Below, piece by piece: positions 12,362 to 23,473 of a stretch of DNA of 64,000 bases. Within the stretch, counting starts at the first letter, position 1. Each line of letters opens with the position of its first letter. Origin of the DNA: Gautieria morchelliformis (Eukaryota; Basidiomycota; Agaricomycetes; Gomphales; Gomphaceae); assembly GCA_015179125.1 (NCBI GenBank), contig WHVA01000128.1, positions 1 to 64,000 of the forward strand, read 5' to 3'. The notes below the pieces were generated by a model, which did no database searches, was not told the DNA's origin, and saw only the letters and a program-made list of their open reading frames with translations. Position numbers and translations under genes: made by a program.

Positions 12362-15300
12362 ATGCGACGCGGGGATTTTCGTGGAAGAGGTCGCGGGGCT
12401 GATAGAGGAGGACCTCGAGGTCAAGGACGAGGCCAGGATAGAGGTCGAGGCGGGGTACCTGATGACAGACGTGGTGGATCACCAACCCCTCGGGGTGGAG
12501 ATAGAGGTGGGGCGTCTTTTCGTGGCGGCGATCGTGGTGGCGATAGAGGTGGTTTCCATGGTGGGGATAGAGGCGGCGGCTTTCACGGCGGGGACAGAGG
12601 CGGCGGCTTTCGTGGTGGGGACAGAGGCGGCGGCTTTCGTGGTGGGGACAGAGGCGGCGGCGGCTTTCGCGGTGGGGACAGAGGCGGCGGCGGCTTTCGC
12701 GGTGGGGACAGAGGCGGCGGCTTTGGTGGTGGGGACAGAGGCGGTGGCTTTCGTGGTGGGGATAGAGGCGGCCGCGGTGGCTACGGTCGGGGTCGTGGGG
12801 GACCTACGGTAGGATTTAGGATTAATGTCCCTTGGTCGCCTGGCGTTCTTGACTCTATATTCCAGGGGCCTATCATATTCACCCCGGAGGCACCTAGTGA
12901 CGTGGATCCCAAGCTCATTAGCGACGGCGATCAACTCGTTAAAAGCTTCAGTACCCTCAAACTCCAGGACGAAGGTGATCTTCCTCTTCGCCCTGGGTAT
13001 GGCAAAGAAGGGAAGGCCATCAAGGTTCGAGCCAACCACTTTTCGATGCTCAAGATTCCCAAAGGGCCTATATATGAATACAAGGTCTCATTCCACCCCG
13101 AGGTGAAATCCAAACGAATCCGAAGACGACTCCTAGAAATACTTGAGGACGCACCAGAATACGAACCGTACAAGAGTTTTACTGCACACGATTGGAGTGA
13201 AAAGCTGGTCGCCGCCAAGAAGCTACCCTCCCCGGACAACGCACCGTTAGAAGTCACAGTGAAGTTGGTTGATGAAGATGAGATGCGACCAAATACAAAT
13301 GCAAAGGCTTATAACATCACATTCACCTTTGTGAATGAAATCAACTCAGATAACCTTGATAGGTCAGGTACCTATATCATGATCAGGCGCACAGCACTGA
13401 ATCTTGTAAGTTTAGCCATCTGAATGGCTCTATGCGGTCCCACAATATCGGTCCCTTGCTGTCGGCACTGAACATTATCCTAGCCAAATATGCCTCTAGC
13501 TTGGGCAATGGGGTCAGAGTTGGCAGAGACCGTTTTTTCTTCAAGTCAGGAGAAAACCTCGACCTCGGGGGTGGTCTGGAGGCTTGGAAAGTGAGTCCTG
13601 CTTAAATCAACAGCTCCGCCCTCGATTCACGCATACACATGTATCATTTAGGGCTTTTATAGCTCTGTGCGCCCGACACTGAATTCGCTTTTGGTGAATG
13701 TCAACGTCTGCTACACTGCATTTTACAAACAACAGAACCTGGCTTATGCCATGGAAGAGTTCGAGGGCGCATCATATGGTGGTCTCATGGACAAATATGT
13801 CGAGGGGGTCCGAGTTCAGCCAACACACGTGAGGCCCTTTGTTCTTTTTTGGTGGGGCATGTTCTTAATACAATATATCCTTGTGATGCTTGATAGTTGA
13901 GTTACCGACCAAAGAAGACTGTCAGGAAGGTCTCTCGCCAATCTGCGGATCAAATGCGCTTTTCATGTCAGGAGCTGGGGGGTATGGTGACCGTTACACA
14001 GTATTTCCTGAAAAGTAAGCATTATCTCTCTCCTTGTTATCTGCGACAAACCAATATCAACATCCCCATCAGAATACCAAATACGTTTACGAAAACCTAA
14101 CCGTTTGGTCGATCTCGGAACCAGGGAAAAACCAAACTTCGTGCCAGCAGAGCTCTGCGAGATTCTCCCTAACCAACCATTCAAAGGGAAACTGTCTGAT
14201 AATCACACAGCAGCTATGATCAGATACGCGTGTAACCCTCCTGCCGACAATGCACGTTCCATTGTACACCACGGTCTCCCTTCCCTAGGCCTTACTGGTG
14301 CCACTAGTCAGATTCTCAACCCCTTTGGCGTCAGCGTCAGTTCGGAGATGGCTGTTGTTCCTGCGCGTGTTCTGGATCCCCCCCAACTGTTATACGCGCA
14401 GAACAAAATGGCAGAATTAAAAAAGGACCGAGCCAGCTGGAATTTGCAGAGCCGCAAATTTTTCAAGGGCCAACGAATGAGTAACTGGGGTGTCTTTGTC
14501 GTTAGCTCGGGAAGTCGTACTGATTTCCTTGGCCCGCAAGATGCCGAATTGGCGAACTTGATCAGGGCATTCAAGGAGTCTTGTTCTACCTCTGGGATGA
14601 CAGTTGGGGACCCAAGTCTGATTCGTGGAGCTAACATCTCTGAGGAACAGAGGGACAGCAATCTTCTACATCAGAAATTACTAACCTCACTTCAGTCTAT
14701 GAAAGACTCTAGCTTTGTTCTCGTCATTCTCTCCAATGGGGATAAACGAGTTTATGCAGCCATTCGACGTATCTGTGACATTGAGCTCGGAATTCCTGCG
14801 ACATGCACTCAAAGCCCAAAGATTCGCAGTGAAAAGGGGCAGATGCAGTACATGGCAAATGTGGCGCTGAAGATCAACGCAAAACTCGGCGGTGTGAATC
14901 ACGCCCTGGACCGTGTCTCTTCGAAATGGCTCTCCAGTCCGGTGACAATGCTTGTTGGGATGGATGTCACCCATCCAGGGTACGCTTCACTCACTATCAT
15001 AATAGTCTGCAGGTGATAAACCTGAATGTATGTTCCAGTCCGGGAAGTGCAAAGGGAACACCTTCAATTGCAGGTGTCGTTGGTAAGACCTTTCAATACA
15101 AAGCTTGCTTTATTTCTCATACCAGGTTATTATCTCAGCGTCTTATGATCCCGACCATTGCGTGTATCCAGCATCTCTAAGACTACAAGAGTCAAAGAAA
15201 GAGGTGCGAATTCAAATTGCTGACGTCTTCAGCCTGTTGAGATACCAGTCATAGATGATTGATGATTTATCACCAATGATGGTTGAACGACTTCAACTGT

Positions 15301-16087
15301 TCAAAGAAAAACGAAAACGATTACCAGACCGTATCGTCGTTTTTAGGGACGGAGTTTCCGAGGGTCAATTTATCACTGTCTTGCGAGAGGAATGTAAGCC
15401 GCTTGAAGCAGATACACTGGTAACTCTGATTGGCAAGTTGTACAGACCCGAAGTTCTTGGACGCTTTTGGTCGTGTGGGAGGGGCTGGAACTCCTTACCG
15501 ACCTAAATTGACGATAATCATCTGTGGAAAACGACACCACACGAGATTCTATCCAACAACCAGTGAATCTGGCGATCATTTGGGTAACCCGAAGCCCGGG
15601 ACTGTCGTTGATCGAGGCATCACGGTAAGTCATTATATTGCTCTGTAATTCTCCCTTATCTGAATATCATGTAGGCCATCTACGAATTTGATTTTTTCCT
15701 ACAAGCCCACGCGGGATTGCAAGGCCAAACTCGTCCTACGCATTATACCGTTGTACACGACGAAAACAACTTTGGGGCCGATGCAGCGCAGTGTCTGATC
15801 AACTACTCAAGCTACATCTTCGCGCGTGCGACAAAGGCGGTGAGCCTCGTCCCACCAGGTGAATTTTTAGTGCACAATGATCATAATGTTACGCTGACGG
15901 ATCACCAGCCTATTATGCAGATCTAGTCTGCGAGCGCGGACGCTTCTATATTCACGACCTTTTGAATATGCCATCTGGGTCTACCACCTCAGGCAGCTCT
16001 AGCGAAGGAGAAATTTACCGACAAGCACAAAAACTGTGGGGACGAGGCGTGCACAACAACGTATCAGCAAGCATGTTCTATTTGTGA
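12362..16087 (+). CDS. Argonaute, slicer-type, with RGG-rich N-terminus
   Basis: The RNA-guided effector of RNA silencing. The first ~150 residues are almost pure RGG/DRGG repeats (12362-12810). Then come the N domain ([14 protein letters not shown]), linker, a PAZ region (QYFLKK, then [15 protein letters not shown] near 14128-14165), MID ([16 protein letters not shown]) and PIWI. The PIWI catalytic set is visible: D in GMDVTHPG (14958), E in KKEMIDDLS across an intron, D in [11 protein letters not shown] (15350), and H in [12 protein letters not shown] (15745). The DEDH slicer tetrad is therefore intact. The protein ends in SMFYL, as Argonautes end in a short aromatic/aliphatic tail. About nine introns are needed. 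The start is the first ATG before the RGG run. Confidence 0.95.
12535..12800 (+). repeat. Coding minisatellite encoding DRGGGFRGG units
   Basis: About ten units of roughly 24-27 bp (core GGCGGCTTTCG/CGGTGGGGACAGA) lie in frame within the Argonaute N-terminus. Unit number and length vary by multiples of three, so the frame is kept. Such RGG runs commonly bind RNA and are arginine-methylation targets. Confidence 0.85.
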
Positions 16088-17053
16088 CCCTCAAGCACTT
16101 AGAAGTTCGCATCCTACTAGCATCATCTAGATGACCCTACTGTACCGGCATTAATCGAATGTATTACGGACATATTGAGGCTACAGAAATCTTAGTTTGT
16201 ATCTCCATATCACAGGCGTTGATACTCTCCTTTCGTAGCATCCTTGCGGTGGGTGAGTTTGGTGGCCAAGGCTTAAACCTTAAAGTCCCGTCTATGGAGC
16301 AGCACCTGGCGTCATTGCCAAATGCCAAATGACTACAAGAATATAAAAGGAAAATGTTGGAGACTTCACGTGCACCTAACCCTAAGAAGCCTCTTGCTCA
16401 TTTGTGGCAAGCAAGGCCTATGCATGCATGTCAGATGATCTTGTTCACAGGAACTAGAAGTTAGAGACATGACTTCGAGCGTGCGTAGTGTGAGCTCCAT
16501 CGAACGCCGTTCTGCAAAGAACAACTCAATCGTTGACAATATAGACCAGCTACCAAACAATCGAATAGCTACTTAGAGCGAACAACACTCTGGTGAGATA
16601 TGCACCAATCAGAAGCATTCAAAACACTCGCCGTTACACTAGACTTTTCTATTGCGACCCTTTATCACCGATAAGACGTCTGCCCCAGTCAACAAGGGTT
16701 CTATCCAATCGTCTCACAGTGTGAAATAGCCCCTCGATTTCCTCATTCCAGCGTTGCATCAACATGGCTTTTCGCGGGTTGTGATGGATCCGGTCAGCAG
16801 CCGAAGGGGATCCATGAACCCGGGGCTCCTGCAATCGGCTATCTAGAAGCTTGAGGCTACATTTTAAGGGTTGTGTGAGCGTAGCTCGTGATTGGTAGGG
16901 AATGAGACAACTCGCTCTCTCTGGTGAGCCAAGGTACGAGTCAGCAAGGGCTCAGAAAAGATGGCATAGTATATCTGAAAATCAACATCAGCCCTATATT
17001 TTGATACCTAAATAACCAACTGCCGTACTCCACCAGCGACCAGCGATCCTGAG
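16088..17053. other. Intergenic region between Argonaute and CSN1
   Basis: Nearly 1 kb with no conserved ORF, repeat or RNA gene that I can support. The last few hundred bases are probably the CSN1 promoter. Confidence 0.5.
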
Positions 17054-18957
17054 ATGATGCCTGGAAGAAAAGACATGGAAAACAGTCTAAGGGTGACGAT
17101 CGGCGTACGTAAGCGACGCCACTCTTCAGCTGCAATGGACCTCGATGATATTCTTGATGAAGCGGTAGGAGACGCAATGACAGCAGCCCAAACGGACCCC
17201 TCAAGTGGACCCAGGCCTTTACAGACGCGTGGAGAGATTGTCCCCGTGGACGACGACCACCCATTTGAGCTTGAGTCGTACATGTCCAATTACACAGGCT
17301 CGGTCAAAGTTTATTTGAGATTCATTGACTTCAATGACCCACCCTCCAGGTCGAATGGCTATATATCGGTTGATTCACATTGCCAATCATTCGCCAGTTC
17401 TTGCACCGTCGGCACTGCAAGTTGCCATCCAGCACATACTTCAAACAACCAATGCGTCGCTGTATCTCAGTACTACCCAGGATTACAATGCCTTACCATC
17501 GACGACAAAACCGATGCATGTAGACCATGACTGGCTGGAAGAAGTCTCATCAAAGAACTCGAGCGAAAAGAATAGGCTTGAGGTAGAATTAAAACAGTAT
17601 ACGAGCAACATGATAAAGGAGAGTATACGTGTGAGTTATTTCCATCTTTGTGACAGAGCCCTGTAATTCAACCTCAACAGATGGGGCATCGTGATTTGGG
17701 TGACTTCTATCGCTCCATAAGTGACTACAACGCGTCGCTCAAAAGCTACACCAAGTCGCGCGAATTCTGCACAACCAGCCAGCATGTTGTTGACATGTGC
17801 ATTTCCATCTTACAGGTAGCGTCTAGCTGTCTCTGCTCCATACTCACTCACTCGTGTCGCGCAGCTACTAATCGAGCAAAGAAATTATGCGCACATCGGC
17901 ACCTACGTGTTCAAAGCAGAGGCTGCTCTCGATGCTGCCGGATCCAAGAACGACCAGGGTTCAAAAACGAGCATCGTGAATCGAGAAAGTGTACAAACTA
18001 AACTAGATTTCTCGACTGCATTGGGATGTCTAGGACAGTGCAACTATAACAAAGCAGCGTACGGTTTCTTGAAGCTTGGGCATGCTAAAGGCTTGGGTGA
18101 TTGGTTAGGGACTGTAAAAATCTACCTGTTATCGTTTTGGAAGTGAGTTATTATTAACCCTAATTTCCAGCTCGTGGCACCCGGCGACATTGCAATTTAT
18201 GGCACCCTTTGTGCATTGGCATGCCTTTCACGGTCAGCCATACGGGCTTCGTTGTTAGAAAATGCGACTTTCGGAGTGTACATCGAACAGGAGCCTTACG
18301 TCCGTGAGATGATCGACGCCTACATGAATTCCAAATTCAAGACCGTGTTGGAACTTTTAGAACGTTATTCGGTGAGCGGCTAGGCTTTCTTAATGATGCC
18401 AATTTATCACTGCTCCATCAGACTCGTCACTATCTAGATATCCATCTTTTTCCACACGTATTGGAACTTACAGCGCTTATACGGGACCGCGCGCTCGTCC
18501 TGTATTTCCAACCTTTCCAGTCAATCAGGCTTGAGCGCATGGGTGACGCGTTTGGGATGGACGTAGAGGAAATCGAGCGACAAGTTGTTCGTCTAATTCA
18601 AAGTGGGCGAATCCAAGCGCGCGTGGATAGTCAAAACAAGGTTGCAACTATTACTGTCCTTGTGAAACTTGGATCAGTACTGATTTTGGGATGTATCACT
18701 AGATTTTACAAGCAAGGGTTCAGGACCCCCGAACCGCGATGTATTCTATGGCACTCACGGCTGGCGCTCGTATGCAAGAAACCAATCGCAAACTCCTATT
18801 CCGTATGAAACTGTTAGTGAGCGCTACATAATTGCAGGGTTGTGGTCTTGACATCACTTCTAGGATGCAAGCCGATCTTGTCGTTAAGACACCGAAGAGT
18901 CAGGGAAATAACTTGCAACGGCACGAGGCCACAGTTCACGAAATGTTATTAGGATGA
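17054..18957 (+). CDS. CSN1: COP9 signalosome subunit 1 (PCI domain)
   Basis: A scaffold subunit of the COP9 signalosome, which removes Nedd8 from cullins and so tunes cullin-RING ubiquitin ligases. Visible blocks are FELESYMSNYTG followed by MAIYRLIHIANHSPVL (RPN7 N-terminal region), GHRDLGDFYRSISDYN and REFCTTSQHVVDMC (the CSN1 signature, 17680-17810), then LGDWLG. The PCI/winged-helix portion has IRDRALVLYFQPFQSI, MGDAFGMDVEEIE and GRIQARVD near 18480-18640. The end is VHEMLLG before TGA. The first intron junction near 17300-17350 is best joined if a GC donor is used; this is tentative. Two in-frame ATGs (17054 and 17057) open the frame. Confidence 0.9.
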
Positions 18958-19679
18958 AAGTCGTTCCCTGCGCTGCACTGCTTCTTTGTCCTTGCTATGT
19001 CTTCCCTTGCATTGTATCATTACAGGTCATTAAGTGCCAAATGGTGCATTACACGACTGACCTCAGTCCACTGGCAGCTGAATCGACGCCTGACTCCTGA
19101 GTCCTCTTCTGGTTTGGCTTGACCCTGGACCTGAGAGCTAGGCGCTAGAGCCTTACACAGGCTGGACTGGTGGATTTCGACTACCCAGAGCCACAATCCA
19201 CTAGTTCTGGATTATATTAAAGTGAAATCTACAATCACCCGCATTTCACGAGCATTAAGAAATTGTCAGCGGACTGTCGGAGAAATCTGAGTTGCTGGAA
19301 TATTGCCTTACGGGGCATCAGTCCGTATTTGGCGATAAACCTCGGCCTCAACCCTTCTATTCCACCAAATACCTTTGCCATCGCCTGTCGGGCCAGATAA
19401 TCTACAATCGGTTACTTATACAGCCCTTGCCACAAAGTATTTGTAGGGGCTTTATCTTCTTGGCAGGCGCTGCTTAGAGCCTAAGCGAAATGGTCGGCTT
19501 TAGGGAGTAGCAGTACCGTCCAATCGTGATATTTGGCCGAGCAAGAAACGCCGCGTCTAGGCATCTGCTGTACCTTTGCTGCGTGGCTCAGCGGCTACCA
19601 ACAAGCTAAAAAGCCGCCTAAAGGTTGGTTGCTTACAAGATGAAAAAACTCTGCAGCATAGCCGTGAGTAAGCAATCGA
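18958..19679. other. Intergenic stretch downstream of CSN1
   Basis: No supported gene. It leads into the direct repeats at 19680-20125. Confidence 0.5.
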
Positions 19680-20125
19680 TCATGACTAGCCCCAGCTCTA
19701 CAGGCTCAGCCACTAGCTTCTTGTTGGTCGACACAAGTGATTCAAAAGTCCCTACACTTCATTTCTTTCCGGAGGGCAACAAGCACTCAGCTATAGCCTA
19801 CAAGGCCCGGAGGTTGCAAGCAGTAAATCACTGACGTGATTAGCCCCAGAGTGATATGAAGGTCCCCACACTTCATTTCTCCCCGGAGGGCAACAAGCAC
19901 TCAACTATAGTCCACAAGGCCCGCCGGTTGCAAGCAGTGAATCACTGACGACCTGGCCAAGTAATCTATCATGAGTAGCCCCAGCTCTACTGTATATATT
20001 ACCAGCAGGTTCAGCCAGTACCTTCTTGTTGGCTCGAGACCAGCGATTCGAAGGTTCCTACCTTCATTTCTCCCCGGAGGGCAATAGGCACTCAGCTATA
20101 GTTCACAAGGCCCGGAGGTTGTTTC
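19680..20125 (+). repeat. Degenerate direct repeats, three units
   Basis: The core TTCATTTCTCCCCGGAGGGC, followed by AACAAGCACTCAGCTATAG and CAAGGCCCGGAGGTTGCAAG, appears three times (about 19760, 19870 and 20060) with small changes. The lead-in TAGCCCCAGCTCTAC plus CTTCTTGTTGG appears twice (about 19688 and 19978). The arrangement suggests a ~290 bp unit plus a partial one. There is no coding sequence and no clear transposon hallmark. Confidence 0.8.
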
Positions 20126-20377
20126 GGATTCCATGCAAACAAGGAAACGCCCTGCTGTGGTTCTTCATGAATTGGACCCTACTGCAATGCCGCTCGGACA
20201 TCAAGCCAACGGCCCAATGCTTTAGGGGTATTTGTTTTTTGTAGTACTGCCAACCCTGATGATTGAGTCCATCCTATCTCGTTTTGCTTCACCCTCAGAG
20301 CTTATAGTTTAACTTTGCTGGAAGCTCTGCTCAGGTCGGTGGTATTAAATCACCAACAGCCATGGAATCACCTAGCA

Positions 20378-21452
20378 ATGTTTCCACCTCACAACTTTCC
20401 TTTCCCCCGACTCTCCATCCACGGGGCAGTTACATGGCCGCTCACCTCTGTCTGTCGGCACATACACACCCTGATACTTTTTACATACACAGATTACAAG
20501 ACGATATTCATCCCCATTGTGAGTTTATATCCTTGCTAGTATGGCCGCCATTTTGAATATTGCAGGCCGTGTTTGCGGCGGTTGCTGCCCCCGTTCACTC
20601 TTTGGGGCACCTGCTAAGTGGGCTACTGTGGATATGGCTGCACCTCCTTCAATGCAACGTATCTAATCAGTATAAGACTCCGGAAGAAGATATAGTTTCC
20701 CGACCTTGGCGACCAATCCCCTCTGGTCGTATCTCTCAGACAGATGCATTTTCCCTCCGAGTCTTTCTCATACCTGTGTGCCTGGGTCTCTCCTGGTTTC
20801 ATGGGTGGGGTGTCTTCTTCACAAGTGCGACACTGACAGCGACTATGATCGTCTACGACGAGGTCGGTTTCGCTGCCCATTGGGCCGGAAAAAACATGTG
20901 CAACGTGTTTGGATACCTTACTTTCGAGATCGGGGCCACAAAGATCATGGGTATGCTCACCAATCAGCCATGTTCCCATGACCGTGATATTGAGCACCAT
21001 CACAGGTCAAAGCCCTCGGCTTGACGCCACAGCCATGCAGGCGTTGGTGTGCAGTGCAGGTGTCATATCGACCACGATACAAGCTCAAGACTTCGCAGAT
21101 GTAGTCGGTGACAGACAGATTGGACGTGTTACATTCCCCATCTATGCCCCTTCGTTTTCGCGCATATTTACCCTCATTGCGCTGGTAACTTGGTCCATTT
21201 TTCTCAGTACCCATTGGTCACTTGGGTTATGGGGGAAAACATGTTTCTGCTTCCTTGGCACGTTGATCGGTTTGAGGTATTACAATCTCAGGAAATCAGA
21301 GCAAGACAGCCAGTCCTATGTGCTCTTCAACGTAGGTTGCGGTGTCATATTTTCGTCTATCCTCATATTCTTATTTCACATTTCATTAGGCGTGGCTTTT
21401 TATGGCACACCTATTGCCTTCTCAAGCTCGCTGGGACGTCCTTTCCTTTTGA
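20378..21452 (+). CDS. UbiA-family membrane prenyltransferase
   Basis: An intramembrane aromatic/lipid prenyltransferase. The protein is mostly hydrophobic helices. The first Asp-rich motif lies in NVSNQYKTPEEDIVSRPWR (about 20655-20710), followed by PIPSGRIS. A second conserved region is MIVYDEVGF with HWAGKNMCNVFGY. A C-terminal exon ends in MAHLLPSQARWDVLSF. Introns lie at about 20520-20565, 20950-21005 and 21334-21391. The start at 20378 is the first ATG in frame with TYTDYKTIFIPI. Basidiomycetes carry many such genes near metabolite clusters; the substrate is unknown. The 3' third, from 21133 onward, is present again in both arms of the large inverted repeat. Confidence 0.85.
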
Positions 21453-22159
21453 TGTTATACTTGAATCGCCTCGGATCCCCTTCCCTGTACCGATGGACAT
21501 CTAATTAAGTGGCGGGTGGCCTCGAAGTTGATATTTAACACTCCCAAGAATAGAGGACCTTTCCAAGCAAGGCGGCCCATCCCCCTAGCGCACATCACAA
21601 AACAGGTCAGAGAGGATCGCCGAATGATGGGATGCTATCTGGCCATGCATGATTGTTTATTGATACGATATATACAGCGTTGTAAGTCTTTAAGGAAGAC
21701 ATTGGTGTTTACAATAACAATGTGTCAATAATCCCTGAACACTCATGGGAATTAATCAATCGGCTAGCCTCAAGTATCTGGCCGCGAGAAAAACGCGTGA
21801 GGACACTATCCCTTGATACATACATACTAGTAGTCCATTCTTGTCCTTTGGTAAAGACGATGATCAATGGAACGGAACCTCACTGCTTTGACGATTGCGG
21901 TGATATGAGCGTTAACGTCAACATGAAGTTCCTCGTCTTCTCTTCTTTAGTCTGCTTTGTTGAATCCTTTGTTTTTTTCCTCGGATACATGTGACATATC
22001 GTCCGCCGTTTCCTCAAGGACTGGGCTGTGCCAAGGCACCAGTTGCACATCCACGCGCTATGATCTATTGCTGTCAGATCGACTCGATCCAGGGCCGTCG
22101 ACCTTTAGCAGAGCGTCAATCGACGCGCTAGTAGCTGGTCATTTGAGCTGATCAGCGTC
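21453..22159 (+). other. UbiA 3' flank, duplicated in both inverted-repeat arms
   Basis: Non-coding. The sequence from 21133 through about 22160 recurs inverted at about 27965-29023 and direct at about 47004-48060, with scattered differences and small indels. This copy is more diverged from the arms than the arms are from each other. Confidence 0.8.
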
Positions 22160-22330
22160 AGGAAGATAGAGCATGAGAGGCCGGCCTAGGTATAGTTGAG
22201 CCGGAGGAGGGATCGGGCAAACAAAGGAGGGAAGATAGAGCGTGAGAGGCGAGTGGAGCCGGAGGAGGGATCGAGCAAACAAAGGAGGGAAGATAGAGCT
22301 GAGCATGAGAGGCGGGTGGAGCCGGAGGAG
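22160..22330. repeat. Minisatellite of ~58-69 bp units
   Basis: Three units of GGAAGATAGAGC...GAGAGGC...GAGCCGGAGGAG...CAAACAAAGGAG follow each other at about 22161, 22230 and 22288. The matching place in each inverted-repeat arm has a single unit, so this block expanded locally or contracted in the arms. Confidence 0.75.
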
Positions 22331-22437
22331 CAATGCAGCCTTATAACTTAGATGAGAGCTCAGGAGCGTCATTAGCTGTGTCTTCGGGAGGAGTTGTCCC
22401 GGGGTAGTCGACCTCTGTTCTTTACGCGAAGAGTTGT

Positions 22438-22490
22438 TGGCGTCGTGTAGTCTGTACCACCATCATGGTGGTACAGACTACACGACGCCA
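22438..22490. repeat. Perfect palindrome, 26 bp arms, 1 nt centre
   Basis: 22438-22463 is the exact reverse complement of 22465-22490, with a single C at 22464. It lies inside the TOF1 relic. Confidence 0.95.
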
Positions 22491-22709
22491 AGTCAAAACG
22501 GCTTGCAATTGAAAAACAGATCTAGGAGGTTTTGCTGATGTCATCAAGCGTTGATGGAGCTTGACGCATAGACATCACAAGCTCGGCGCGGAGTATTGCG
22601 CACCTATCCTCCACTCTTCCTTTTCCTGCTGTTTCAAGGAGGATGGGTACGAGGTCGTTTTGCAAAACACGCGCCTACCGTGTCATCGTCTGTATCGTCC
22701 TTACGCCAA

Positions 22710-22760
22710 AACTTCTTTAGGTCCTTGAGACACCGGGTGTCTCAAAGACCTGCAGAAGTT
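22710..22760. repeat. Snap-back palindrome in TOF1 relic, 25 bp arms, 1 nt centre
   Basis: 22710-22734 is genuine TOF1-derived sequence. 22736-22760 is its reverse complement with three mismatches, after which TOF1-like sequence resumes (TATGCTTCATCACCAAG). The inverted copy was therefore inserted into the relic. Confidence 0.9.
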
Positions 22761-23279
22761 CTTATGCTTCATCACCAAGAATGTACGTTCCGCCCTTGAG
22801 GCAGGCGTATACTCTAGGTCATTCATATATACCTCAATCTGCATCGACTCATGTAGTCTTTCAAAGCGGCATTTTCTAGATTCTCAAAGACACGTTTCCA
22901 GAGCCTTGATCGATGTCCTGGCATGCAACGCCAGATCGCGGCTACTACATTCTGGTCTTGAATATTCGTTACCAGTCCTTCATATAAGTGAAGGGAGCGA
23001 TATGGGTTGGGCTGAAACTATCGCAGTCATATTAGCTGCTCTCTGGATTGGTTCTGAAGAATCAAGATTGAAGCGAACTTGTCCCCACTGGCATGAGTAG
23101 CGACAACACTAGTACGCGCTACGAATATGTTTATACATCGTTTTTACCATTTCTTGAATCACTCAACTACACTCAACATATATGTTGGACGCTATCTCAG
23201 CTTGAAGCGTCCGAGTTGCGGCCGCGGGCTGAGTTCGGTGCCATCATACTTGTTATATTTATATCAGGTTACACATTAT

Positions 23280-23397
23280 AAAATAATCAATAAAGGCGAT
23301 GGATGGCATGCTCTTATTCTGCTGCCAGAAGCCAGCAGCCCAATTACTCATCACTCTACACGCAATATGATCCTGGTGTACGACTACGTGTCACGGT
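23280..23397 (+). repeat. ~115 bp direct repeat, copy upstream of TOF1
   Basis: It begins AAAATAATCAATAAAGGCG, continues through TTCTGCTGCCAGAAGCC and ends near GTACGACTACGTGTCAC. It is repeated in the same orientation at 29024-29136. The two copies bracket TOF1 plus the UbiA 3' fragment. Confidence 0.85.
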
Positions 23398-23473
23398 GTG
23401 ACGGACACGCCACGCGTCGTCACAGCTCTACCAAGCCCCACAACCTTGCTAGTTGCTCAAGGTAATCCACGAC

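Larger units (their letters stand above)
22320..22804 (-). pseudogene. Scrambled antisense relic of TOF1
   Basis: Pieces match the TOF1 gene read on the minus strand. 22324-22370 corresponds to the ALLSYKA region near 23895-23930. 22380-22440 resembles the region around 27345-27410. 22575-22800 corresponds to 23635-23790 (LGDEAYGCLKDLKKFW through LLETAGKGRVED). The order is rearranged, large parts are missing, and two palindromes are embedded. It lies downstream of UbiA in convergent orientation, the same layout as UbiA' and TOF1 in the right arm, so this is probably the remains of a TOF1 copy at the original neighbour position. Confidence 0.8.

Noticed and set aside
12479-13039. 186-codon open frame antisense to the Argonaute N-terminus
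   Set aside because: It exists because the GC-rich RGG repeat lacks stops in several frames; Ala/Thr/Val repeats are the shadow of the repeat.
16375-16390. CCTAACCC-like telomeric motif
   Set aside because: A single occurrence, not an array.
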